A model generated the notes under the pieces. That model was not told the origin of the DNA, ran no database searches, and worked only from the letters and a program-made list of their open reading frames with translations. DNA of 64,000 nt from Paenibacillus zeisoli (GTDB taxonomy: Bacteria; Bacillota; Bacilli; Paenibacillales; Paenibacillaceae), in contig NZ_RZNX01000009.1 of assembly GCF_003994465.1 (NCBI RefSeq), positions 86,109 through 150,108 on the forward strand. Direction: 5' to 3'. The position numbers and the translations under genes are program-made. Below are positions 44,376 to 53,720 of the stretch, one piece after another. Numbering within the stretch: position 1 is the first letter of the stretch; each line of letters opens with the position of its first letter.

Positions 44376-44888
44376 TTAATAAGTAACCAGGGATACAATA
44401 TCGACTCCTGGAAGCTTCGCACGTCCGTTCAAATCTGCAAGTTCGATCAGGAATGCGGCCCCTGCAATGTTACCTCCGAGCTGCTTGACCAGCTGAACAG
44501 AAGTAGAGATTGTGCCACCTGTAGCCAGTAGATCATCAGCAATCAGAACATTCTGACCTGGCTTGATGGCATCACTGTGCATGGCCAGACGGTCCTTGCC
44601 ATATTCCAGATCATATTCAATCTCTATCGTATCCGAGGGGAGCTTGCCGCTCTTGCGAATAGGTACAAAACCAACACCCAAAGCATAAGCAAGCGGTGCA
44701 CCTACAACGAATCCACGAGCTTCCGGACCGGCAATCAGATCAATTTTCATATGGGCGACCATTTTCTTTAGTTCATCAATCGCTTGACGATATTTGTCCC
44801 CGTCATTCAACAAGGTGGTGATATCTTTAAAGCTGATCCCCGGTTGCGGGAAGTCCGGAATCACTCGGATATAATCTTTGAAACTCAT
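44376..44888 (-). CDS. apt: adenine phosphoribosyltransferase
   Basis: 170-aa purine-salvage enzyme making AMP from adenine and PRPP. PRPP-binding motif [33 protein letters not shown] and [19 protein letters not shown] are all present. AAGGAGAG precedes the ATG at 44888; the longer frame extends into the gap with recJ. It follows recJ by 60 bp in the conserved recJ-apt-relA order. Confidence 0.96.
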   Translation of the reverse strand: MSFKDYIRVIPDFPQPGISFKDITTLLNDGDKYRQAIDELKKMVAHMKIDLIAGPEARGFVVGAPLAYALGVGFVPIRKSGKLPSDTIEIEYDLEYGKDRLAMHSDAIKPGQNVLIADDLLATGGTISTSVQLVKQLGGNIAGAAFLIELADLNGRAKLPGVDIVSLVTY

Positions 44889-44948
44889 TCTAATCTCTCC
44901 TTCTAGTCTTAACCAATCTAAATTGTAGGCAGCTTGCACAAGCATGGA

Positions 44949-47360
44949 TCAAGAAACCCCAGCAGCATTTCTAGCTATTATCCATTCTGCCACTTGAGCG
45001 GATTTCCCATGTAACAGCATGTGTTCCATTTCGGCCATTGAACCTATTGTTCTATATCGAAGCGAACTATCCAGCGGCTGTTTGAACGGATTAGGATTAA
45101 GCACAATTTTGCCATTATCCCTGCTTAAAAATTGGAGATCTTCAAATACTTCCAGTGTAAGTCTAAGCATTCGGTTAGACATTCCTGTTTGGCGGGCCAA
45201 GCGGTTTAGAAGCTGCTCCTCCGTCATGGCTGCAGATGCAAATGCACGAATCATGGCATATACCTGCTTGAAGCTGTCTCGTGTTGGAATCTCAATCCGT
45301 TCATACTTGTCTTGATGTCCATGAACTAATATAACACGCTCAAGCTGTGGAAAAGAAGCAAATACGGAATCAAGTTGCTCCGTAGTTTCCGGAAGCTCCA
45401 GCATGAACAAGCTGGTGATCGAGGCAGCTTCTTTATTATTATCGGAATATCCATGAGGCTGGATTAATCCAGCGTCTTTATCATATACCCAAAGGATAGA
45501 ATCCTCCAAATTACTGCGGTAGCGATCCGCGGATGCCTGCCTGCATAAAGCAGCACTCCCTGCAGATTGCCCGGATTTCAGTCTCTCCAACTTCTTAGCA
45601 AATTCATCAATAATACCCAGTGGTGATGGAGATGACCTGAAGTCAAAGACCTGTAAATGAGAAACAGCTAAATCCTGAATCATCAACTGAGGTTTAACTG
45701 AACCATTCCATTCGTTAACTCCGGCCTCAACAACAAGGTCAATACGGGCACTCTCTGTCAGAAAATCTGCAAGATGGCCCTTCCCAAAGGCAATTGCTTC
45801 TATAACAGCCCCATTTTGCCTTAAGCTAAGCTTCAAATGATTGCTCTCTCTTCCCATCTTGCGGCTCTCTACAAGAGCCGCACCCCGAATAACCATCCGA
45901 GGGCTTGGATTATCCATGCCGAAAGGTGCCATGATCTCAAGCTCTCTAATCAAGGGTATCGAGATTTCATCCAATGTACATTCCAGATCAGCTGTAATAA
46001 CCGGAATGAAGTGCTCCTCGTTCAGAATGCCTGCCGCATACTCATTCAAACGCTGATCGAAAGCCTTTAGCGAATCTTTATGAAGCGACATTCCAGCTGC
46101 TGCCGTATGTCCCCCGTAATGGTCCAGGAGGTCTGCACATTCAGTGAGAGCTTCATAGAGATCGAACCCAGGGATTGAACGAGCAGAGCCCTTACATTCT
46201 CCCGTCTCGGGATGAATACCTAGAATAATCGTTGGACGATAATAGCGTTCCAGAATTTTGGAAGCCACAATTCCCACCACTCCCACATTCCAGCCTTCAC
46301 CTGCGATAACTATGACGTCAGGAATTTTCTTTCCGTTCTGAATATCATCGTCCAGGCGCCTGACAGCTTCCTGCACCATATTCTCTACCATCTGCTGTCG
46401 TTCCCGATTTAGAAGGTCCAGTTCGGTTGCAATTTCTTCGGCCTCATCATGGTCTTCTGTTGTGAGTAGGCTCACTGCGCGCTTGGCATGACTGAGCCTG
46501 CCGCTCGCATTAATCCGTGGCGCCATACTGAAACCTACCGTTGTTGAGTTTACCGAACTTTCTTTTCCACCGGCTACCCTCAACAATGCAGCTGCGCCGA
46601 TTATAGGCTGCTCCGTCATAGACTGCAGTCCCCTGCTGACCAAGACGCGGTTCTCATCCACTAACGGCATCAGATCCGCTATGGTTCCTAAGGCAACCAA
46701 TTGAAGCCAATCTTCCGGTACTTGCCGGATAAGAGCGGAAGCCAGCTTATAAGCTACACCTACTCCAGCCAGCCCCTTAAAGGGATATGGACAGGTTGGC
46801 AGCTTCGGATTAATGAGAGCATAGGCCTCCGGAAGCTGAGCGGGCGGCTCGTGGTGATCGGTAACAATCACATCCATCCCGAGCGCATTAGCATGTTCGA
46901 TCTGGTTCACTGCACTTATACCGGTATCTACCGTAATGATCAGAGAAACTCCATTTCGCTTGGCTTCATCGACAGCATGAATATGCAATCCGTACCCTTC
47001 TTTGGAACGATGGGGAATGTAGTAGTCGAAAGAGGCACCAAGGTGGCGCATTAACCGGATCATTAGCGAAGTAGACGAGACGCCATCTGCGTCATAATCT
47101 CCATAGATAAGAATATGCTCCTTCGACTCGATGGCACGAAGAATCCGCGGAACAGCCTCTTGCATTCCGCTTAACAGAAAAGGATCATGCAGTTCGCCCA
47201 GGCTCCCGCGTATGAACTTGTCTGCCGATTCTGGATCAACCAATCCACGGCGAAGAAGCAGCTCCGCAAAAACAACTGATATGTTCATATCCGATGCAAG
47301 CTGCTCTGCCTTCTGCCGCTCCGACTGCAGACATTTCCAATTGTATTTGGATTTGATCAC
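44949..47360 (-). CDS. recJ: single-stranded-DNA-specific exonuclease RecJ
   Basis: 5'-3' exonuclease used in recombination and mismatch repair. The 803-aa protein shows DHH-family motifs ILIYGDYDADGVSSTSLMIR and VIVTDHHEPPAQLPEAYALI, then GVGVAYKLASALI, the DHHA1 part DHYGGHTAAAGMSL, and an OB fold near 450-560. The Firmicute-type extra C-terminal domain (about 570-803) is present. GTG start with GGGGAG 7 nt upstream. Confidence 0.96.
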   Translation of the reverse strand: MIKSKYNWKCLQSERQKAEQLASDMNISVVFAELLLRRGLVDPESADKFIRGSLGELHDPFLLSGMQEAVPRILRAIESKEHILIYGDYDADGVSSTSLMIRLMRHLGASFDYYIPHRSKEGYGLHIHAVDEAKRNGVSLIITVDTGISAVNQIEHANALGMDVIVTDHHEPPAQLPEAYALINPKLPTCPYPFKGLAGVGVAYKLASALIRQVPEDWLQLVALGTIADLMPLVDENRVLVSRGLQSMTEQPIIGAAALLRVAGGKESSVNSTTVGFSMAPRINASGRLSHAKRAVSLLTTEDHDEAEEIATELDLLNRERQQMVENMVQEAVRRLDDDIQNGKKIPDVIVIAGEGWNVGVVGIVASKILERYYRPTIILGIHPETGECKGSARSIPGFDLYEALTECADLLDHYGGHTAAAGMSLHKDSLKAFDQRLNEYAAGILNEEHFIPVITADLECTLDEISIPLIRELEIMAPFGMDNPSPRMVIRGAALVESRKMGRESNHLKLSLRQNGAVIEAIAFGKGHLADFLTESARIDLVVEAGVNEWNGSVKPQLMIQDLAVSHLQVFDFRSSPSPLGIIDEFAKKLERLKSGQSAGSAALCRQASADRYRSNLEDSILWVYDKDAGLIQPHGYSDNNKEAASITSLFMLELPETTEQLDSVFASFPQLERVILVHGHQDKYERIEIPTRDSFKQVYAMIRAFASAAMTEEQLLNRLARQTGMSNRMLRLTLEVFEDLQFLSRDNGKIVLNPNPFKQPLDSSLRYRTIGSMAEMEHMLLHGKSAQVAEWIIARNAAGVS

Positions 47361-47396
47361 ATCATAACTCCCCTTCCTTACAACAAACCGGAATTG

Positions 47397-48356
47397 CTAT
47401 TGAAGCAAGGTAGGTATGTCTGTATTAGAATTCTCATGGTTCGATTTGTACGGATAGACCGGATCATAGGGAATAACGTGGATATTCACATCACTCACAT
47501 GAGTAAAGCGATGCATCAGCAGAACTTTAGCCCGGGTAGCAATATCCTTTGCTTCCATAACCGTGATCCGGGGATTCACACATATTTTGGCTTCAACAGC
47601 AACGTAGTGGCCATGCTCATGTGCCCGAAGATCCTCGACCATAATGACTCCATGCACCCGCTGTACGGTTTCAATGAAACTAGCTGCATCCTCATCCTGG
47701 AGCTCCTGTATCAAGGTTCCATAGATTGATGACGTAACCATACGATAGCCTTTCCACAACACAAAACAGGCAATTAAAAGCCCGGCAGCCGGATCGAGAT
47801 ACAATAAACCCTCAATATCAAGGGCGCCACCAGCCATAGATCCGAACACGCCAATCAGCAGGACAATGGAAGAGTACAAAGAGAAACGGCGAGTCTCCAC
47901 AAACGCACTGCTTGGTTCTTCCTCATATTTCTTAGACTGACGGGACTGATACTGAAATACGGCCTCTTTGAGTGCTACAGCTATAACTACAGTTACTCCA
48001 GACATATAGTCCGGAGCCGCAACATCTCCGCTCGACATTTCTTTAATGGCTGAAATGGCCATTTGTAAGGCACCCATTAGTAGAAAAACAGTGAAAATAA
48101 TGGTGAGGAGCGGATCCCCCTCGTTAGACGATTTCAAATACCGTCCCCTCTGAATGCTGCGTTCTTTGAATCCTGGCAGCTGGATCTTCCCAGACAACCC
48201 TTCAGCCGCTTCAGAAGCTGAGTAAAGCGCGTCCCCTATTAAAGCTTTACTATCACATAACAGTCCCACTACACCTTTAAATATAGCCAATGTAAAATTG
48301 TTTATGATTCCGGTCCATGCAGCAGCTTCGGAATGAGCGGCATACTTGCTAGTCAT
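47397..48356 (-). CDS. cation diffusion facilitator family transporter
   Basis: 319-aa metal or proton antiporter with six TM segments. The metal site is split over AHSEAAAWTGIINNFTLAIF and GDALYSASEAAEGLSG, where the usual HSxxD is GDALYSASE. TM5 carries YLDPAAGLLIACFVLW. The C-terminal cytoplasmic domain contains VEDLRAHEHGHYVAVEAKI and HRFTHVSDVNIHVIP, as in ZT_dimer proteins. Substrate is probably Zn, Fe or Mn; the altered first site leaves it open. AGGAGGGGG precedes the ATG at 48356. It replaces a CDF-like gene at the same place in B. subtilis. Confidence 0.88.
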   Translation of the reverse strand: MTSKYAAHSEAAAWTGIINNFTLAIFKGVVGLLCDSKALIGDALYSASEAAEGLSGKIQLPGFKERSIQRGRYLKSSNEGDPLLTIIFTVFLLMGALQMAISAIKEMSSGDVAAPDYMSGVTVVIAVALKEAVFQYQSRQSKKYEEEPSSAFVETRRFSLYSSIVLLIGVFGSMAGGALDIEGLLYLDPAAGLLIACFVLWKGYRMVTSSIYGTLIQELQDEDAASFIETVQRVHGVIMVEDLRAHEHGHYVAVEAKICVNPRITVMEAKDIATRAKVLLMHRFTHVSDVNIHVIPYDPVYPYKSNHENSNTDIPTLLQ

Positions 48357-48397
48357 AGAATCCCCCTCCTGGGTCACTGACATGACCGCGAGAGAGC

Positions 48398-48431
48398 AGA
48401 AAGCCGCGTCACACGCAGACGCGGCCTTCTC
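48398..48431 (-). terminator. terminator after secF
   Basis: GCCGCGTC/GACGCGGC stem with a short loop, then TTTCTGC on the minus strand; flanking GAGAG/CTCTC adds pairing. Confidence 0.7.
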
Positions 48432-48454
48432 TCATGCTCTGGCGGATCATTTGA

Positions 48455-49366
48455 TTAAGTCGTTGTTTTGGACGGTTTGGATTTAACATTCTTCTGCAAG
48501 CCTTTAAGACCATACCAGAGTGGGCTCGCAATAAAGATAGATGAATAAGCACCGCACAAAAGTCCGATTACCATGGCAAGTGAGAACATACGGATCGACT
48601 CACTTCCGAAGATAAGCAAACATACAGAGGCAATAAACACGGTAAATACGGTATTGATTGAACGCGTCATGGTTTGAGAAATACTCTTGTTCACGACATC
48701 ATGCAAATCCGTATGGGTTTTGATTTTGGCAAAACGCATATTCTCACGAACACGGTCAAATATAACGACGGTATCGTTAATGGAATAACCAACAATAGTC
48801 AGCACCGCAATGATGAAGGTTAGATTAACCTCCAGGCGAAGGATCGAGAATATACTGATGACCAGAAAAGCATCATGCAGCAGCGCAACAATCGCAGCAA
48901 CCGCAAACCGCCATTCAAAGCGGATCGTGACATATACAATGATACCTAAGCTCGCCAGCAATACCGCGTAGATCGCGTTCTGCTGAAGTTCACGAGCCAT
49001 TTCCGGATCAACCGTGTTGACTTCGGCCGAAGCGTTCTTGTCGATATCTTTTACCAGTGCCGCTTTAAGATCAGACTCTTGGTTAGAAGTCAGCACCTCA
49101 GGGAAACGAATATTCACGCGTCCGCTGCCAGGTGTGATCTGAACATCCTTCTGATTGAGCTTGGTCTCTGCAAGCACCTTCTCGATATCCTGTTTAGTCA
49201 CGTCTTTGGAGACCTTAACGTCCACATTAGAACCAGAACGGAAGTCTACGCCATAATTCAGTTTGAATAAGGAGAGGCTGATAATACCGGCAATCGTTAG
49301 TACGATGGAAAAAATATAGAAATACTTACTTGCTTTAACGAAGTCATAATTCCATTTAGAGCGCAC
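48455..49366 (-). CDS. secF: protein translocase subunit SecF
   Basis: 303-aa membrane protein that with SecD uses the proton motive force to complete protein export. TM1 YFYIFSIVLTIAGIISLSLF, periplasmic domain with NYGVDFRSGSNVDVK, and the SecF signature GYSINDTVVIFDRVRENMR are visible, followed by TM segments 2-6. The second GTG (49366) has AAAGGAG at 10 nt; the first (49375) overlaps it. secF begins inside the secD 3' end, indicating coupling. B. subtilis has a fused SecDF; here the two are separate. Confidence 0.95.
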   Translation of the reverse strand: MRSKWNYDFVKASKYFYIFSIVLTIAGIISLSLFKLNYGVDFRSGSNVDVKVSKDVTKQDIEKVLAETKLNQKDVQITPGSGRVNIRFPEVLTSNQESDLKAALVKDIDKNASAEVNTVDPEMARELQQNAIYAVLLASLGIIVYVTIRFEWRFAVAAIVALLHDAFLVISIFSILRLEVNLTFIIAVLTIVGYSINDTVVIFDRVRENMRFAKIKTHTDLHDVVNKSISQTMTRSINTVFTVFIASVCLLIFGSESIRMFSLAMVIGLLCGAYSSIFIASPLWYGLKGLQKNVKSKPSKTTT

Positions 49367-50612
49367 TGATTTCACTCTCCTTTACACCAAGCATTCTCGG
49401 GCTCTTGATAATGTTCCCCTTAACCAGAAGATGCAGGAGATATCGGGAGAAGAAAATGTTCGTAATAATACTTACAATTAAATCGAGCATCAGGACAAAA
49501 GCAAAGCCTTTAACAGCACCCGTACCTAGACCAAACATAACTGCAGCCGCGATAAAGGTGGTTACGTGAGCATCCATAACGGTACGGAAGGAGATTCTGC
49601 TGCCGGCTTTCACTGCGGACAGAATGCTTTTCCCGCTTCTAAGCTCTTCTTTAATCCGCTCGTCAGTGATGATGTTGGCATCTACAGCCATACCTATACC
49701 CAGGATAAATGCCGCAATACCCGGCAGGGTTAGCGTTACACCTGCAAAATAGAAGAATGCAATTAGCAACCAGGTGTACACAATCAAGGTAAAGCTTGCG
49801 ACCAATCCAGGAATCCGGTACACCAGAATCATGAACGCCAGAATGATCAGCGAGCCAATGATACCCGCTTGCAAAGTTTGATCCAGCGACAATTTACCCA
49901 GCGTAGCACCGACACTTTGTGAATATTTCTCTGTCAATTTGAGCGGCAGCGCACCCAGATTGATCTTGTCACTCAAATCCTTGGCCTGCTCCTTCGTATA
50001 TCCTCCGCTGATGGAAGCCGTTCCGTCAGAGAGCACAGCTCGTACTACTGGAGCATAGAGCAGCGTATCGTCCATGAAGATTGCAAGCTCCTTATTAAGG
50101 AGACGCTTCGTGATATCTGCGAGCTTCGACTTATCTTTAACTTTAATACTTACTTCATAAAATGTGTTCAATTGGTCCGGATGGTAAGAGGCACCATTCT
50201 CGGCGAACTCATTTCCGTACAATTCAATTTTGTTGTATTGATCTGCACTCTTCTCTGTTCCATCCTTGCTTCGGAACGTTAGTGTTGCAGGTTCTTGCAT
50301 TTTTTCACGAACAACCTTCTCGTCGGTTACACCAGGCATCTTCAGACGAATGCGGTTCGTCCCTTCTGTCGTAACGTCAGGTTCACTTGTTCCGAGCTTA
50401 TTCGCCCGTTTCTCAATGCTCTTAGCGGTCTCTTGCAAAGCATCCTTCGTTACCTTGCCACCAGCTTCGATCGGTGTAGCTTCATACAGGATCTCGAAGC
50501 CTCCCTTTAAATCTAGGCCAAGGTTAATGTCTTTAAGCAAATTGGGGGTTGTCCCAACCATAACCGCCGTGGTCACAACCACAACGACTAGGAATGTGAT
50601 GATTCTTTTCAT
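49356..50612 (-). CDS. secD: protein translocase subunit SecD
   Basis: 418-aa partner of SecF. N-terminal TM (IITFLVVVVVTTAVMVGTTP), DINLGLDLKGGFEILYE signature, shortened periplasmic domain as usual in Gram-positives, and FILGIGMAVDANIITDERIKE in the TM4 region carrying the Asp needed for proton coupling. AAAGGGG precedes the ATG. It has its own strong promoter behind the comN terminator. Confidence 0.96.
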   Translation of the reverse strand: MKRIITFLVVVVVTTAVMVGTTPNLLKDINLGLDLKGGFEILYEATPIEAGGKVTKDALQETAKSIEKRANKLGTSEPDVTTEGTNRIRLKMPGVTDEKVVREKMQEPATLTFRSKDGTEKSADQYNKIELYGNEFAENGASYHPDQLNTFYEVSIKVKDKSKLADITKRLLNKELAIFMDDTLLYAPVVRAVLSDGTASISGGYTKEQAKDLSDKINLGALPLKLTEKYSQSVGATLGKLSLDQTLQAGIIGSLIILAFMILVYRIPGLVASFTLIVYTWLLIAFFYFAGVTLTLPGIAAFILGIGMAVDANIITDERIKEELRSGKSILSAVKAGSRISFRTVMDAHVTTFIAAAVMFGLGTGAVKGFAFVLMLDLIVSIITNIFFSRYLLHLLVKGNIIKSPRMLGVKESEISAL

Positions 50613-50648
50613 CCCGTTCTTTGTTCCCCTTTCATTCTCAATATTCCT

Positions 50649-50676
50649 ATTATATCACGTGGTAAAAGACCGTCAA
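50649..50676 (-). promoter_or_regulatory. SigA promoter of secDF
   Basis: Minus-strand TTGACG (50671-50676), 16-bp spacer, consensus TATAAT (50649-50654). Confidence 0.85.
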
Positions 50677-50696
50677 TTTATCAAATATTGTCGGAC

Positions 50697-50726
50697 AAAA
50701 AAAATCCCATTAATCAAAACGGGATC
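50697..50726 (-). terminator. terminator overlapping the comN stop codon
   Basis: ATCCC/GGGAT short stem around the TAA at 50710-50712, followed by eight T residues on the minus strand. Confidence 0.6.
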
Positions 50727-50967
50727 CACGATAGGCGGAAAGCGTTAAAAAATTCATAAATTGTGTCGCTTTCAGTGACATGATGTCATTCACAAGCTGG
50801 TGAAGTGGCGGGATGCCTGACTTCTCATATTTTGAACTGATACAATCCCAGATGTCCGAATGGGTAACGTGCTCATAGCCAATCAAATGGAATTCCTCCG
50901 CTTTGCTCCGGCAAAGCTGCTCAATAGACTGGATCAGCTGTGCTTCGGTGATATCTTCTTCGTCCAT
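50710..50967 (-). CDS. comN: post-transcriptional regulator ComN family
   Basis: 85-aa acidic protein matching the ComN (YrzD) family: ITEAQLIQSIEQLCRSKAEE, HVTHSDIWDCISSKYEKSGI and PPLHQLVNDIMSLKATQFMN. ComN of B. subtilis promotes accumulation of comEA mRNA and is localised via DivIVA. AAGGAGG precedes the ATG at 50967. It lies between secD and spoVB exactly as in B. subtilis. Confidence 0.92.
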   Translation of the reverse strand: MDEEDITEAQLIQSIEQLCRSKAEEFHLIGYEHVTHSDIWDCISSKYEKSGIPPLHQLVNDIMSLKATQFMNFLTLSAYRGSRFD

Positions 50968-51208
50968 GGGAGTCCTCCTTCTTAACCACATCTCTGCAGC
51001 TTTCATCTCTATTACATTCCACTTCATCTTACTAATTCCTGCCTGACAAGTCCAGGCATTTTGGGGATATCCTGATTCTGGACGTATAAGCTGTATTCTG
51101 ATTTTTGCGAAACGGTGTCATGAACCCGGACAGCTCCAGCATATGGATAGGTTAGAGCATGTCTATATACATGTTTAGGAGAAGACACATGGGGGAAGAG
51201 GGAGAAAT

Positions 51209-52786
51209 GTGAATAAGCAATCTTTTATCCATGGGACAATGATTCTACTTGCAGCGGGTCTAATCAATCGTATTCTTGGTTTCATCCCCCGCATCATTCT
51301 GCCGCGTATCATTGGGGCTGAAGGTGTTGGGTTATACCAGTTGGGGTATCCATTCTTCCTGGTTATAGTCACGATCATCTCGGGTGGAATACCGCTTGCA
51401 ATAAGTAAGCTTGTAGCTGAAGCAGAATCGGCAGGACAGCCAGAACGATCCAGGATCATTCTCCGGACGAGTCTTATTTTCTCGATAAGTGCGGGGTTTG
51501 TGTTCACCTTCTTATGCCTGTTCGGAGCCTCTTGGATTACCCAGAACATTTTGCCGGACAGCCGGGTATACCATACCTTTATCAGTATGAGCCCCATGAT
51601 CGTTATTATCGCTGTATCTTCAGTCTATCGGGGGTATTTCCAGGGCAAGCAGGATATGATTCCATCGGCCACCTCATCCATTATGGAGACATTAACACGT
51701 ATTCTATGTGTATTGTGGTTCTCCTATTTATTATTTCCTATGGGTGTCGCCTATGGAGCAGCAGGGGCCATGCTTGGCGTTGTAGCGGGTGAAATCGTTG
51801 GCATGCTGGTGCTGCTGTGGCAGATGAGAAGATTGAAGCGTCTTAATCGAAATGAGCATCCTGAAATCCCGGTAGAGCCGATACAGTCCAATCATCCCAA
51901 TTCAACCCGAAGAACCTTAAGACGGATTCTCGGGATCGCTTTGCCAGTGACAGGTGGGCGGCTCGTCGGCTCACTCTCTTACCTGCTTGAATCCATTACC
52001 ACTGCTCAAAGTTTGGCCATGGCTGGAATAGCTACAGCAATTGCAACCGCTCAATACGGAGCTCTCCAGGGGATGGTTATCCCGCTATTATTGCTGCCTG
52101 GAGCCCTGACTTCCTCTCTGGCCGTATCTTTGGTTCCTTCTCTTGCAGAAGCTCAAGCCCGTGGAGATATGCGGACCATTCACAAAAGACTGCATCAATC
52201 CATCAAGCTCGCCTTAGTATCAGGAGCTCCCTTTGCTGTAATTATGTATGTAATGGCAGAACCCTTGTGCGTTCTGCTATATAAGAATAGTGAAATCGCC
52301 GGTATGTTAAAGCTGATGGCCCCATTTGCGCTGCTGATTTATTTACAGGGACCGCTTCAGGCTGCTCTTCAGGCTTTAGATCAACCCGGAAGAGCATTAA
52401 CGAATACCCTAATTGGTGCAGTCGTAAAAATAGGCTTGATCCTTTATCTGGCATCAAATCCGGCACTTGGCATCTATGGAGCCATCATTGCGATTATCGT
52501 CAATATTATTATCGTCACGCTTCTTCATGCGGTCACTGTGGCAGTTGCTCTCAAATATCATGTACCTTGGCTCGATTTCTTTAAAATAGCCGGAGTGATG
52601 ATCATTATGGCGGGAGCGGTCAGCCTCATCTATCATGAAGTCTCTCTAGGATCTCAGATATGGCTAAAGTTTACGGCATCCGCTGCACTTGGGGGAATCC
52701 TCTATCTCCTCCTTACAGCTTTGCTCGGACTTGTTGACCGCAGTGATTTACAGAGGGTGCCTTATATTGGAAAGTGGTTTACCTGA
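51209..52786 (+). CDS. spoVB: stage V sporulation protein B (lipid II-type flippase family)
   Basis: 525-aa MOP-superfamily membrane protein with about 14 TM segments. The N-terminal GTMILLAAGLINRILGFIPR and GAEGVGLYQLGYPFFLVIVT, then SPMIVIIAVSSVYRGYFQGK are typical of SpoVB, needed for spore cortex formation. It starts at GTG with GAGGGAG before it. The inverted repeat ATGTCTATATACAT lies about 40 bp upstream; no clear promoter was recognised. Plus strand, while neighbours comN and secD are on minus. Confidence 0.94.
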   Translation: MNKQSFIHGTMILLAAGLINRILGFIPRIILPRIIGAEGVGLYQLGYPFFLVIVTIISGGIPLAISKLVAEAESAGQPERSRIILRTSLIFSISAGFVFTFLCLFGASWITQNILPDSRVYHTFISMSPMIVIIAVSSVYRGYFQGKQDMIPSATSSIMETLTRILCVLWFSYLLFPMGVAYGAAGAMLGVVAGEIVGMLVLLWQMRRLKRLNRNEHPEIPVEPIQSNHPNSTRRTLRRILGIALPVTGGRLVGSLSYLLESITTAQSLAMAGIATAIATAQYGALQGMVIPLLLLPGALTSSLAVSLVPSLAEAQARGDMRTIHKRLHQSIKLALVSGAPFAVIMYVMAEPLCVLLYKNSEIAGMLKLMAPFALLIYLQGPLQAALQALDQPGRALTNTLIGAVVKIGLILYLASNPALGIYGAIIAIIVNIIIVTLLHAVTVAVALKYHVPWLDFFKIAGVMIIMAGAVSLIYHEVSLGSQIWLKFTASAALGGILYLLLTALLGLVDRSDLQRVPYIGKWFT

Positions 52787-52817
52787 TCATTATCTATTTC
52801 AGATTTGTAAAATGCAC

Positions 52818-53021
52818 TTATTCACCCGTTACAATGTACATTCGGCCTTTATGATCCAGCGTACACAGATTGATTTCCTTAAAGTGCTTTAGCCCTCGGA
52901 ACTGAATTTGATTTTTTAGCCAAAAACGGGTTTGGCTAATCTGCTCCAGGTTTTTATCCATTACTTTGCCATTCATAATCAAGGGTAAAGGCAGCGAGGC
53001 ATATTTGATTTGTGCAGGCAC
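52818..53021 (-). CDS. DUF421 (YetF) C-terminal domain protein, lone and short
   Basis: 67-aa product beginning MPAQIKYASLPLPLIMNGKV and ending TLDHKGRMYIVTGE. It matches the C-terminal cytoplasmic part of DUF421 membrane proteins, but no TM half precedes it. GTG start with GGGAGG upstream suggests it is translated as it is. B. subtilis has full-length YrbG at the corresponding place after spoVB. It may be a degraded remnant or a functional minimal form. Confidence 0.65.
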   Translation of the reverse strand: MPAQIKYASLPLPLIMNGKVMDKNLEQISQTRFWLKNQIQFRGLKHFKEINLCTLDHKGRMYIVTGE

Positions 53022-53225
53022 GTCATTTCCTCCCTATCCAGCTTGTTTTTTCGGATATCCAAGTACAAGTATTCTTCCCCTACCCTTCCGGCTGATGCAG
53101 ATATAAATTCTTTAAATAGCGGTGGTTTTTACAGAATAATCAAATAACCTTAACCTCTTGGTAATAACAGATTAGGCTTGACCATAGAATGAAATATCAA
53201 AGCTTGATCTAAGGAGGATCTATTC

Positions 53226-53615
53226 ATGGAGTACAAGCGCCGTATGCTTCCTTTTCGTATCTCTCACCCGACCGTATCCGGTCTCTGGTATGGTTTCTTA
53301 TGGATGATGATTGGGGCATTGATTCTGTCTTTATTCCTTCATATTAGTCAAATGCCAGAGGAGAACCTGGCTGTATACACCTATCTGATTCATGCCTTAT
53401 CCATTGGATTTGGAGGCATTGCTGCTGGCAAAAGATCAAGCCGAAAGGGATGGTATCAAGGGGGGCTGGTTGGTTTTCTGTATTGCGTTATTGTACTGCT
53501 AATCAGTTTCTTGGCTCTCGACTCCCAATTCACTCTGAACGACTTTGTAATGCTCATACCCGCCTCCCTTATTGGGATGGTTGGGGGAGTCATGGGTGTC
53601 AATTTACACAAATAA
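53226..53615 (+). CDS. yrzE: TIGR04086 family membrane protein (YrzE)
   Basis: 129-aa protein with four TM segments (GLWYGFLWMMIGALILSLFL, LIHALSIGFGGIAAGKRS, GGLVGFLYCVIVLLISFLAL, FVMLIPASLIGMVGGVMGVN). The G-rich GIAAGKRSSRKGWYQGGLVG loop is the family mark. AAGGAGGAT precedes the ATG. Role unknown; found mostly in spore formers next to yajC. Confidence 0.9.
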   Translation: MEYKRRMLPFRISHPTVSGLWYGFLWMMIGALILSLFLHISQMPEENLAVYTYLIHALSIGFGGIAAGKRSSRKGWYQGGLVGFLYCVIVLLISFLALDSQFTLNDFVMLIPASLIGMVGGVMGVNLHK

Positions 53616-53720
53616 TACAAAATTCCCGAAACGGTTGGTAGACTCAGGATTATTTCTGATTACCCCGAAATATGTTAAACTGATGTAATCCGTGTTAAAT
53701 ATAAGGGGGAAAAGTCGGCT

